From assembly GCA_900540785.1 (NCBI GenBank), contig UQHF01000026.1, forward strand, positions 1 through 49,286: a stretch of DNA of 49,286 nt, written 5' to 3'. A program made the position numbers and the translations under genes. Under the pieces are notes generated by a model. The model had not been told where the DNA came from. It worked only from the letters and a program-made list of their open reading frames with translations, and did not search any database. The stretch comes from an uncultured Blautia sp. Its GTDB lineage: Bacteria > Bacillota > Clostridia > Lachnospirales > Lachnospiraceae. Shown here piece after piece: positions 24,792-32,008 of this stretch (position 1 is the stretch's first letter; the number at the start of each line of letters is the position of its first letter).

Positions 24792-26885
24792 TTATTGCTG
24801 CGACTTACCGGTTTTCTTTTTATCTGGCAGAAAACCGATAGAAGTATGGCAGATGATCGGGTCAAAAATCATAAACATGGCAGGAAGAACCAGAAGCACT
24901 ACAACCGTGCTGACAACAGCTCCCCTGGAAAGAAGCGTACAGATAGAGCTTATCATATCTACCTGTGAATAAAGTCCTACACCAAAGGTTGCCGCAAAAA
25001 AGCTGCAGCCGCTTATGACAATAGACTTCATCGAGGTTTTGTGTGCGATGGAAATCGCATCTTTCTTTCCTCTTCCCAGATGCCTTTCTCTCTGATAACG
25101 GCTTGTCATCAGAATTGCATAGTCTACAGTAGCGCCAAGCTGTATGGCACCAATTACAATTCCTGCTACAAAAGGTAAGGTAATGCCCTGGTAATAGGGG
25201 ACTGCCATGTTTACAAAAATCGCAAATTCAATGACTGCCACCAGTATAAATGGCAGGGAAATGGATTTGAATACGATCATAATGATCACAAAGATCGCGG
25301 CTATGGAAATTACATTTACATTTTTCAAATCCACATCTGTTACATCCGCCAGGTCTTTCATCAGAGGAGCTTCTCCGATGACCATGCCTTTTGGACTGTA
25401 TTTTTTAACAATATCCTGGATTGCAGAAATCTGTTCATTTACTTCATCTGTTGCAGAGCGATACTCCGAACAGATAAACTGTAGCTCGTAATTGTCGCTT
25501 TCCAGAAGAGAGCGCACATCTTTCGGGATCATGCTCTCCGGGAAGGAAGGACCTACAAAAGAATTTAATCCCAGTGCCCACTGCACACCGTCCACATCTT
25601 CAATTTCTTTTAACATCTCGGATTTTTCTTTTCCGTCCAGTCCTTTTTCCATAAGGACCATGTGCACGGTATTCATATTGAATACTTCTTCCAGTTCCTT
25701 GTTTGCCTGATTGCTTGGAAGACTTGCCGGAAGAGAAGTATCAATATTATAATATACTTCCACATTATTGTTTCCGTGAATTGCAGGATACAGAAGAACA
25801 AGGAAGGCTGCAATCCAGATAATATGATGCTTTGTAATAAAATTCGATACCTTATCAAAGCTCGGAAGCAGTGTCTTATGTTTTGTTTTTTCGATTGCCT
25901 TATCGCACAGAAGAATCATGGACGGAAGCAGCGTTACGCAACAGATCACACCGATTACAACACCCTTTGCCATAACAATTCCCATATCTCTTCCAAGTGC
26001 AAATGTCATAAAACAAAGTGCGATAAAACCGGCTATCGTAGTCACAGAGCTTCCCACAACAGACTTAAATGTATTGGAAATGGCATGTGCCATCGCCCTG
26101 TCCTTATCTCCCGGAAAACGCTTTTTATTATCTTCATAACAGTTCAGAAGGAAGATAGAATAGTCCATCGTCACACCGAGCTGAAGCACTGCCGTAAGCG
26201 CCTGCGTAATATAAGAAATCTCTCCTAAAAACACATTCGTTCCCATGTTGTAAATAATGGCAATTCCGATACTCAAAAGGAAAAGTATGGGAACAACAAG
26301 GGAATCCATTGCAAGAAAAAGCACCAGCAAAGAAAGTACTCCTGCAATTACAACATACACCGGCATCTCCTTTAAAGCTAGCGCTTTGATGTCCGTTACT
26401 ACACCTGTCATACCGCTTATAAAACAGTTCTTTGACACAATGCTGCGCATTTCTGTCACCGCATCCATCGCCTCATCTGAGGAGGTTGTATTATCAAAAA
26501 GAGCGATCATCATGGTAGCGTTTCCCTTAAAAAGTGCTTCTCTCAGATCTTCCGGAAGCATCTCCACAGGAACACTTAAATCCATCACACTGTCATACCA
26601 GAGAACATCTTCTACATGATCTACATTCTGAATTTTTTCTTTCAGGGCGGCTACGTCTTTCAATTCCATATCTTCCACCACGACCATAGAAAAGGCACCC
26701 ATTCCAAATTCGTCTACCATAATGTCCTGTCCCTCTACTGTTTCCAGTGTCTCCGGAAGGTAACTTAACACATCGTAATTTACCCGTGTGGACACATACC
26801 CGAAAACAGAAGGTACCAAAAGCACAAGTCCGATAAAGAGAATCAGCTTCTTGTGTTTGGAAATCCACTTACCTGCTTTTATCAT
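24792..26885 (-). CDS. MMPL/RND-family transporter
   Basis: Proton-driven exporter of 697 residues in the cell membrane. Two repeats of one transmembrane helix, an extracellular loop of roughly 130-140 residues and five more helices. The Asp-Tyr pairs of the proton relay are seen in both halves: LGVTMDYSIFLLN near 240 and LGATVDYAILMTSRY near 590. Loops are small compared with Gram-negative RND pumps, as in Gram-positive MMPL lipid or drug exporters. Start ATG. First gene of the two-gene unit repressed, by inference, by the divergent TetR protein. Substrate unknown; lipid, bile acid or amphipathic drug would fit the family. Confidence 0.92.
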   Translation of the reverse strand: MIKAGKWISKHKKLILFIGLVLLVPSVFGYVSTRVNYDVLSYLPETLETVEGQDIMVDEFGMGAFSMVVVEDMELKDVAALKEKIQNVDHVEDVLWYDSVMDLSVPVEMLPEDLREALFKGNATMMIALFDNTTSSDEAMDAVTEMRSIVSKNCFISGMTGVVTDIKALALKEMPVYVVIAGVLSLLVLFLAMDSLVVPILFLLSIGIAIIYNMGTNVFLGEISYITQALTAVLQLGVTMDYSIFLLNCYEDNKKRFPGDKDRAMAHAISNTFKSVVGSSVTTIAGFIALCFMTFALGRDMGIVMAKGVVIGVICCVTLLPSMILLCDKAIEKTKHKTLLPSFDKVSNFITKHHIIWIAAFLVLLYPAIHGNNNVEVYYNIDTSLPASLPSNQANKELEEVFNMNTVHMVLMEKGLDGKEKSEMLKEIEDVDGVQWALGLNSFVGPSFPESMIPKDVRSLLESDNYELQFICSEYRSATDEVNEQISAIQDIVKKYSPKGMVIGEAPLMKDLADVTDVDLKNVNVISIAAIFVIIMIVFKSISLPFILVAVIEFAIFVNMAVPYYQGITLPFVAGIVIGAIQLGATVDYAILMTSRYQRERHLGRGKKDAISIAHKTSMKSIVISGCSFFAATFGVGLYSQVDMISSICTLLSRGAVVSTVVVLLVLPAMFMIFDPIICHTSIGFLPDKKKTGKSQQ

Positions 26886-26940
26886 TCCTTATTCCTTCTT
26901 TCCTGTCCGTCTTTTTATAAGTGTATTCTTGTCATGAAAT

Positions 26941-26969
26941 GTTATACTTCAAAAATGACCAACAGTCAA
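26941..26969 (-). promoter_or_regulatory. Promoter of the MMPL operon
   Basis: Minus strand TTGACT (26964-26969), 17-base spacer, TATAAC (26941-26946). The -35 box lies within the first TetR-type palindrome. Confidence 0.8.
26956..26968. promoter_or_regulatory. TetR operator site O1
   Basis: TGACCAACAGTCA, a 13-bp palindrome covering the -35 box of the MMPL promoter. One of three sites fitting TGACynnnrGTCA. Confidence 0.75.
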
Positions 26970-27004
26970 TATTGTTTTTTAAATTTCACATATTTTCCAC
27001 AAAT

Positions 27005-27017
27005 TGACCTATGGTCA
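27005..27017. promoter_or_regulatory. TetR operator site O2
   Basis: TGACCTATGGTCA, the most symmetrical of the three. It starts exactly 49 bases after O1 and 49 before O3, between the two promoters. Confidence 0.75.
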
Positions 27018-27052
27018 TTTTTAAAACAGCTATTTTTTTGTCATATGGCATA

Positions 27053-27080
27053 TTGACTTTCAGTCACTTTTGTTTACAAT
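27053..27080 (+). promoter_or_regulatory. Promoter of the tetR gene
   Basis: TTGACT (27053-27058), 16-base spacer, TACAAT (27075-27080). The -35 box lies within operator O3. Transcription would start near 27087, which rules out a coding start at 27081. Confidence 0.75.
27054..27066. promoter_or_regulatory. TetR operator site O3
   Basis: TGACTTTCAGTCA, third copy of the palindrome, covering the -35 box of the tetR promoter; implies autorepression. Confidence 0.75.
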
Positions 27081-27104
27081 ATGAAAGGTAAGGGAGGTTT
27101 TCAT

Positions 27105-27743
27105 ATGGGAAAATTAGAAGCAAATAAAAAAAGAAAAAAAGAAGCTCTTTATAATACCGCTTTTGAGCTTTTTACAACGAAAGGTCTTGCAAAGACTACC
27201 ATATCGGACATTGTGGCAAAAGCAGGCGTTGCAAAGGGAACTTTTTATTTATATTTCCGGGACAAATACGACATTCGGAACAATCTGATCTCCCACAAAA
27301 CCTGCGAACTTTTCTTTCAGGCACATGAAGAGCTGAAAAAAACAGAGCTGCACTCTTTCGAGGAACAGCTCCATTTTATTATTGATTATATATTGGATGT
27401 TTTGTCAAAAAATCACTCGCTCCTTCTTTTTATTGCCAAAAATCTGGCATGGGGCGTATTTAAAGGCGCTTTTGACGAAAAAATGCCGGACGAAGATTAT
27501 GATTTTTATGAGTCCTATCTCCAGCTTCTCGCCAAAAGCAACGTGACTTACAAAAATCCTGAACTTATGCTTTTTACCATTATTGAACTGGTAGGCGCAA
27601 CCTGCTATAGCTGCATTCTTTATCAGCAGCCGGTTTCTATGGAAGAATACAAACCCTACCTTCACAAATCCATTGACCGCATTCTGGAGAGCTTTTCCGA
27701 AGACCCCGGCAACACCATTTCAAAGACCGGTCATACAATATAG
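27105..27743 (+). CDS. TetR/AcrR-family repressor
   Basis: 212-residue regulator. N-terminal helix-turn-helix about 15-55 with TKGLAKTTISDIVAKAGVAKGTFYLYFRDK, a very typical TetR recognition domain (key residues TISDIV, GTFY). The C-terminal all-helical ligand domain resembles the AcrR-type TetR_C group. Start ATG at 27105 chosen because GGGAGG lies 7 bases upstream and the predicted transcription start is near 27087. Divergent from the MMPL/heptad pair, with three operator palindromes between them, so it very likely represses both itself and the exporter. Ligand unknown. Confidence 0.93.
   Translation: MGKLEANKKRKKEALYNTAFELFTTKGLAKTTISDIVAKAGVAKGTFYLYFRDKYDIRNNLISHKTCELFFQAHEELKKTELHSFEEQLHFIIDYILDVLSKNHSLLLFIAKNLAWGVFKGAFDEKMPDEDYDFYESYLQLLAKSNVTYKNPELMLFTIIELVGATCYSCILYQQPVSMEEYKPYLHKSIDRILESFSEDPGNTISKTGHTI
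27732..27739 (+). promoter_or_regulatory. Possible sigma-E -10 element of the cotJ operon
   Basis: CATACAAT, a perfect match to the sigma-E -10 consensus, ending 2 bases before the tetR stop codon and 33 before the cotJA ATG. The -35 side is weak. cotJ is sigma-E dependent in Bacillus. Confidence 0.5.
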
Positions 27744-27772
27744 TGTAAGTCAAAAAAAGAAAGGGTTTGTTC

Positions 27773-28099
27773 ATGGAACGATATAAAATGAACACTTCCT
27801 GCTGCCGTCCATATAACCGCACCTGCGGTATGATGCGGCAGGATTTTCCCCAGATGAGGGAACCGGCACCTGCTTCCTGCCCGTGCAGGAATGTCCCAAA
27901 CTGCAACTGCAAGATGCCCGGCGCACACTCCCACGACGCGGAAATGTACGCTCATCTTGCACACCTGGAACCGGCTATGGCGTATGTACCCTGTCAGACC
28001 TTCGGTGAAACATTTCCTCTTGATTACGCACTTTCTGTAGGAACCATTTTCCCTGCGCTGTGCAAGCCATTCTGTGGAAAGAGAGGTATGTGCCGATGA
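27773..28099 (+). CDS. cotJA: Spore coat-associated protein CotJA
   Basis: 108 residues. The N-terminal half is Cys-rich (ten Cys in the first 50 residues, e.g. SCPCRN and NCNCKM); the C-terminal half has the family core AYVPCQTFGETFPLDYALSVGTIFPALCKPF (about 68-98; key residues YVP, GTIFP, L.KPF). Start ATG with AAAGGG 7 bases upstream. Made in the mother cell and part of the coat in B. subtilis. The extra cysteines may form coat disulfides. Confidence 0.88.
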   Translation: MERYKMNTSCCRPYNRTCGMMRQDFPQMREPAPASCPCRNVPNCNCKMPGAHSHDAEMYAHLAHLEPAMAYVPCQTFGETFPLDYALSVGTIFPALCKPFCGKRGMCR

Positions 28100-28380
28100 G
28101 TAACTGTAATCCCTCTATGACAAAAGCCGGACTTTTAAAACGTCTCAATGAAGTCAGTTTCGCAGTCAACGATATTCATCTTTTTCTTGATACCCATCCA
28201 TGTGATGAAAAGGCACTTGCTTTTTTCCAGGAGGCAAGTGAGGAACGAAACCGTCTTCTGAAAGAATACGCTTCTTCCTTCGGTCCTCTCACCATCGATA
28301 CTGCCTCCTGCCGCCGGGAAGATATGTGGAACTGGACAATCCAGCCATTTCCGTGGGAGCAGAAAGGAGGTTGCAGATAA
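28096..28380 (+). CDS. cotJB: Spore coat protein CotJB
   Basis: 94 residues from the ATG overlapping the cotJA stop by 4 bases (the frame is open further upstream but that part lies inside cotJA). Family features: LLKRLNEVSFAVNDIHLFLDTHPCDEKALAFF, the YASSFGPLT segment and the closing WNWTIQPFPWE near 80-90. The W-rich end is diagnostic of CotJB. Confidence 0.92.
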   Translation: MSNCNPSMTKAGLLKRLNEVSFAVNDIHLFLDTHPCDEKALAFFQEASEERNRLLKEYASSFGPLTIDTASCRREDMWNWTIQPFPWEQKGGCR

Positions 28381-28383
28381 TCT

Positions 28384-28497
28384 ATGTGGAATTATGAAAA
28401 AAGATTACAGTATCCTGTAAATATTACGCAGCCAAATGCCAAACTGGCACAGTTTATTATGAGTCAGTACGGTGGAGCGAATGGCAGAAAGACATAA
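28384..28497 (+). pseudogene. cotJC: cotJC remnant: N-terminal 37 codons of the Mn-catalase-type coat protein
   Basis: An open frame of 37 codons starting MWNYEKRLQYPVNI and continuing through AKLAQFIMSQYGG matches the N-terminus of CotJC, a manganese-catalase-like coat protein of roughly 190-220 residues. It stops (TAA) just after the GG that in intact CotJC precedes the catalytic four-helix bundle. No further CotJC-like sequence follows on either strand: 3 bases later the convergent TauE/SafE gene ends. AAAGGAGG precedes the ATG. The catalase core and metal ligands are absent, so it cannot be an active catalase; a conserved short peptide is an unlikely alternative. Confidence 0.8.
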
Positions 28498-28500
28498 ACT

Positions 28501-29244
28501 TTATAAGAGCAGTTTTATCCCCGCAATTACAATAGACGCCACTGCCACAATTCTTTTTAACATTTTCTGATCGATCTTCGTTGCATTCTTACTTCCAAAT
28601 ATTACCCCAATCCCATGTGCAATCAAAATGACAGGCAGGATAAAAAATATTTCTTTATTAGAAGAAACATGGTAAAGATACCCTGCCGCCGCAGGCATTG
28701 CAATAAAAATAGAATCAAAAAGAGAAATCCCCACTGCCATATGTGCAGGAAAACCGATCAGGGTAAGAAGCGGCATAACAAGAACAGGTCCGCCTGCTCC
28801 GGACGCCGCGCACACCGCCCCTGTCACGATACCGAGAATAAGATAAAGCCCTGCACCTTTTCTCTCTTTTTTTTCTTTCTCCTCTTTTTTTTCTTTTCTC
28901 AGAAGAATGGAGATTCCAGATAAAAGAACAACAAGGTATAAAATTGTTTTTACGGTTTCTTCCGGAATCAGAAGGTTTAATTTTACACCTGCCACTGCTC
29001 CCACAAAACTTCCTGCTGAAAGAATCCCTGCTGCTTTTAAATCCAGATTTCCGCTCTTATAATAATTCACAGAGCCAGCCACACCGGAAACAAGAAATGC
29101 CGCAAAGCTCAGCGCTAGCGCCTCCGAGGATGGCATATCCAGAAAGCCTGTATAAAACATAGGCAAAAGAAAGCCTGCAATCCCCGTAAGTCCCACACAG
29201 ACACCCACGAGAAGATTTACAACTCCCATCAAAAACAATGTCAT
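28501..29244 (-). CDS. TauE/SafE-family permease
   Basis: 247-residue membrane protein with about eight helices and two copies of the family core, the first seen as NLLVGVCVGLTGIAGFLLPM near residue 10 and the second as IVTGAVCAASGAGGPVLVMPLL near 140. A charged Glu/Lys loop (about 118-130) links the halves. The family exports sulfite, sulfoacetate or other organic anions. It is the last gene of the DUF3100 operon, 8 bases after the amidohydrolase, suggesting export of a product or co-product of that enzyme (inference). Start ATG. Confidence 0.9.
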   Translation of the reverse strand: MTLFLMGVVNLLVGVCVGLTGIAGFLLPMFYTGFLDMPSSEALALSFAAFLVSGVAGSVNYYKSGNLDLKAAGILSAGSFVGAVAGVKLNLLIPEETVKTILYLVVLLSGISILLRKEKKEEKEKKERKGAGLYLILGIVTGAVCAASGAGGPVLVMPLLTLIGFPAHMAVGISLFDSIFIAMPAAAGYLYHVSSNKEIFFILPVILIAHGIGVIFGSKNATKIDQKMLKRIVAVASIVIAGIKLLL

Positions 29245-29252
29245 ATTTTTTC

Positions 29253-30551
29253 CTACCTTTCCATGTATTCTTTTGCTTTTTCCATCACTTCCATCTCATC
29301 AATAGTCTGAAGCTTTCTGTCGCGCATAAGAATTTTTCCGTTTACCACACTGTCACATACATCTCCTGCGGTCACACATTCCAGAAGTGTATTTACCGAA
29401 TTTCCTGTCGGATAAAGATGAGGCTGCATCATGTTTATCATAATAAAGTCTGCCTTTTTCCCCACTTCTATACTTCCGCCGTCCTCTCCTATCACCTCAT
29501 ATCCTGATTTTGTCGCCATTTTCAGGATTTCTTTTGCTGGCATCAAAGCTGGCTCATTGATCAGAACGCCTCTTCCCGCATTCATCACAGAACGGAAGAT
29601 TTTCATTTCATTCCACAGACTTAAGCCTCCGTGAGCCGCACCGTCTGTACCAAGACCTGCCGTAACTCCTCTCTGCAAAAGCGCCGGTGTATCGGGAATC
29701 CCTTTTCCGCAGTTGCTGAACGGGCAGTGACACACTTTTACATCCCGTTTCTTTAAAATATCCTTTTCCTGCTCGGAAAGAAGAATGCTGTGACTGCCAA
29801 TGAAATGCGGATCCAGCACTCCCAGTTTCTCCAGATAAGCAAAGGGACGAAGCTGCTTCTTTTCCAGAAAAAAGTTTATCTCATTTGGGTACTCATTCAT
29901 ATGCGCCTGCAGAAGCGCCCCTTTTTCTTTTGCTCTCTCTGAGACCTTTAAAATGAGCTTTTCTGAACAGGAAATGAGTGATCGAAGAGAATATGCCACC
30001 TTTAAATTTCCTTTTCCATGAAAGTTCGCATAAAGTCTCTCTGTCTGTTCCAGAGCTTCGTCTGCAGTCTGCCGGATAGAATCTGGCAGTTTTACATCAT
30101 CCATCGTGGAGGAGGAAAGAACGCCGCGAAGTCCTGTCTTTTCATACACGGAAGCTGCGCTCTCCATAAAATAGCTTCCCGCATCTACAAAGGCAGTTGT
30201 TCCGGATTTTATCATCTCCACTGCTGCCAGCATGGCGCTCAGTTCCATTTTTTCAGGAGTCAGTGTACTCTCAAAAGGAAGCATGATCCTGGTCCATATC
30301 ATAGGCAGCTCATCCAGAATTTTCCCTTTTAAAAGCTGCTGTCCTGTGTGCATATGACAGTCGCAGAGTCCCGGCATGAGAAGCTTTCCCCTGCCTTCCA
30401 GCTCTTTTTCATACTTATTGTCCCTGTCTTTTGGACTATATGGGCGGACAGAAACAATCCTGTCCCCCTTCACCTCCACTGTCTGATGAAAAGAAATCGT
30501 CATATCCGGCATGAGAACCGATACATCATATACTGCCAGACTGTTATTCAT
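29253..30551 (-). CDS. ATZ/TRZ-type amidohydrolase (deaminase-like)
   Basis: Metal-dependent hydrolase of 432 residues (ATG at 30551, AAGGAGG 7 bases upstream). TIM-barrel metal ligands are in place: H66 and H68 in CDCHMHTGQ, His in LLQAHMNEYPNE near 217 (the QAHxxE pattern of deaminases), FIGSHSILLSE near 250 and Asp in GLGTDGAAHGG near 300. Closest in style to the MTA/SAH deaminase, SsnA and chlorohydrolase group. Cytoplasmic. Encoded between a two-protein membrane pair and a TauE/SafE permease, so it probably converts the imported compound. Substrate not identifiable. Confidence 0.88.
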   Translation of the reverse strand: MNNSLAVYDVSVLMPDMTISFHQTVEVKGDRIVSVRPYSPKDRDNKYEKELEGRGKLLMPGLCDCHMHTGQQLLKGKILDELPMIWTRIMLPFESTLTPEKMELSAMLAAVEMIKSGTTAFVDAGSYFMESAASVYEKTGLRGVLSSSTMDDVKLPDSIRQTADEALEQTERLYANFHGKGNLKVAYSLRSLISCSEKLILKVSERAKEKGALLQAHMNEYPNEINFFLEKKQLRPFAYLEKLGVLDPHFIGSHSILLSEQEKDILKKRDVKVCHCPFSNCGKGIPDTPALLQRGVTAGLGTDGAAHGGLSLWNEMKIFRSVMNAGRGVLINEPALMPAKEILKMATKSGYEVIGEDGGSIEVGKKADFIMINMMQPHLYPTGNSVNTLLECVTAGDVCDSVVNGKILMRDRKLQTIDEMEVMEKAKEYMER

Positions 30552-30563
30552 GTCCAAGCCTCC

Positions 30564-31010
30564 TTAAATTGTTCCTGTAAGCTGCATCACGATCTGCGAT
30601 ACTGCTGCAGAACAGATAAATGTTCCCGTCATAACAAAAATACCGATCAGGATCATCTTCCAGCCCTGCTTTAAAAATGTTCTCACCTGATCTCCAATAG
30701 AAATTCCCGCATAGGCGCCTACCATAGTAAGAGGAGCCGTAAAATTAATTTTTCCTGCCGCCTCAATGACAAACTCTCTTGCCGGACAGAGAGGCGATGC
30801 CACCAGAAGCCCAATGACAGATACATACGCCACAACCGGCAGCTTTAAAGGAATCAGCCTGCTCGCCACGACACCTGCAAGAGAGATTCCAAGAAGCAGA
30901 AGGATTCCCGGAAGAGACTCTGCGAATCCCACTTCAAAACCTACAAAATTGGCAAGACCGATTCCAAGCCCTGATAAAACAAATAAAAAAATCCATTCTA
31001 CATATCTCAT
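30564..31010 (-). CDS. Small membrane protein, partner of the DUF3100 protein
   Basis: 148 residues, four or five hydrophobic helices, with VASRLIPLKLPVVAYVSVIGLL near 50 and PLTMVGAYAGISIGDQVRTFLKQGW near 95. I recognise no named domain with certainty. Its ATG overlaps the DUF3100 stop by 4 bases (ATGA) and the amidohydrolase starts 12 bases after it, so it is embedded in the operon. Inference: forms a two-subunit permease with the DUF3100 protein. Confidence 0.8.
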   Translation of the reverse strand: MRYVEWIFLFVLSGLGIGLANFVGFEVGFAESLPGILLLLGISLAGVVASRLIPLKLPVVAYVSVIGLLVASPLCPAREFVIEAAGKINFTAPLTMVGAYAGISIGDQVRTFLKQGWKMILIGIFVMTGTFICSAAVSQIVMQLTGTI

Positions 31011-31846
31011 GCGTTTTTCTCCTTCTTTTTATCTATAAATCTTCCGATCTTCGGTTCCAGTTTTTTATAAAGGAAGTTACAAAGAGGGATTCCAATAAAA
31101 ATCGCCATATAAATTCCGTCAATTCCGGATATGGTCTCGCTTGCACTTGCAAGTGCAGAAATCTCATCCGCCATTGCAGGGTAAATTTCTGCAAGGGATG
31201 CCGTTGCACTTGCCATCATGATGCCTGCGCCTACACCGGACGCCATTCCCAGTGCGTAGGGATGAAAAATTCCTGTCAGAGCAACCACCGACACCATAAA
31301 TCCAAAATAAATGGTACCAACCATGCCGCCTACTATGTAAATAGAAAGGCTTCCTCTTGCTTCCGGGGACTCCGGACCGTACATATCGGTAATCAGCGCA
31401 AGATTCGTCTCTCTGTTAATGGAGTGGGTTGCTCCGATCGCTTCCCTCTTTAACCCCAGAAGAAGTGCCAGCGGCATGGCAAGAAAAATGGTTCCCAGGT
31501 TTCCAAATTCCTGTAAAAGCAGCGCAGGACCTGCTGAAAGAACCACTTCGATACTTGCTCCCGCATTAATTCCAAGTTTTGCAATAAACGGACAGATTGC
31601 CACGATCACAAGCTTTGAGGCAGCTTTTACTTCTTTTGTCTTTACGATTTTTGTAAGTTCCGGACCGGATACGATGCCAAGCAGCAAAGAATAAAAAATC
31701 GGAAATAAAATAAATTTTCCCGGTCCCAATGGAATCTGAACCTGTCCGATAGAATCTGCTGCAAAAATAAACAGAAATGCCAGAATATAAATTTTATATT
31801 CTGTGCGAATCCGCTCTTTCAGTGATGGATATGTGTATTTACCCAT
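31007..31846 (-). CDS. DUF3100-family membrane protein, putative permease
   Basis: 279 residues, about eight transmembrane helices. The conserved DUF3100 core LQEFGNLGTIFLAMPLALLLGLKREAIGATHSINRE (about 112-147) and YGPESPEARGSLSIYIVGG (about 155-173) are clear, as is HPYALGMASGVGAGIMMASA near 195. Start ATG with GGAGG 6 bases upstream. First gene of a four-gene operon and divergent from a Crp/Fnr-type regulator. The family has no established function that I know of; transport is an inference from topology and from pairing with an amidohydrolase. Confidence 0.85.
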   Translation of the reverse strand: MGKYTYPSLKERIRTEYKIYILAFLFIFAADSIGQVQIPLGPGKFILFPIFYSLLLGIVSGPELTKIVKTKEVKAASKLVIVAICPFIAKLGINAGASIEVVLSAGPALLLQEFGNLGTIFLAMPLALLLGLKREAIGATHSINRETNLALITDMYGPESPEARGSLSIYIVGGMVGTIYFGFMVSVVALTGIFHPYALGMASGVGAGIMMASATASLAEIYPAMADEISALASASETISGIDGIYMAIFIGIPLCNFLYKKLEPKIGRFIDKKKEKNA

Positions 31847-31898
31847 TTGTTTCCTCCTTCGTCTCTGAAAAGATTTGTTTTTCTTTCTTCATTTTACA

Positions 31899-31913
31899 GA
31901 AAACCGGATTTTC
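31899..31913. promoter_or_regulatory. Inverted repeat in the DUF3100/Crp intergenic region
   Basis: GAAAACCGGATTTTC, 5-bp arms around a 5-bp centre, about 55 bases upstream of the DUF3100 ATG. Candidate operator for the divergent Crp-type regulator; the site is short and could be chance. Confidence 0.3.
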
Positions 31914-32008
31914 AAAAAAGGACAAATGGGCTTTTTTCCTTTTTTTCATATGCGAAAATAAAATTTATGTGATATACTGAAGCCAGATATACAAAGGAGG
32001 AGATTCCT

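Noticed and set aside
27081..27104. Upstream ATG of the tetR gene
   Set aside because: It directly follows the -10 box TACAAT and lies ahead of the predicted transcription start; the ATG at 27105 has a GGGAGG site.
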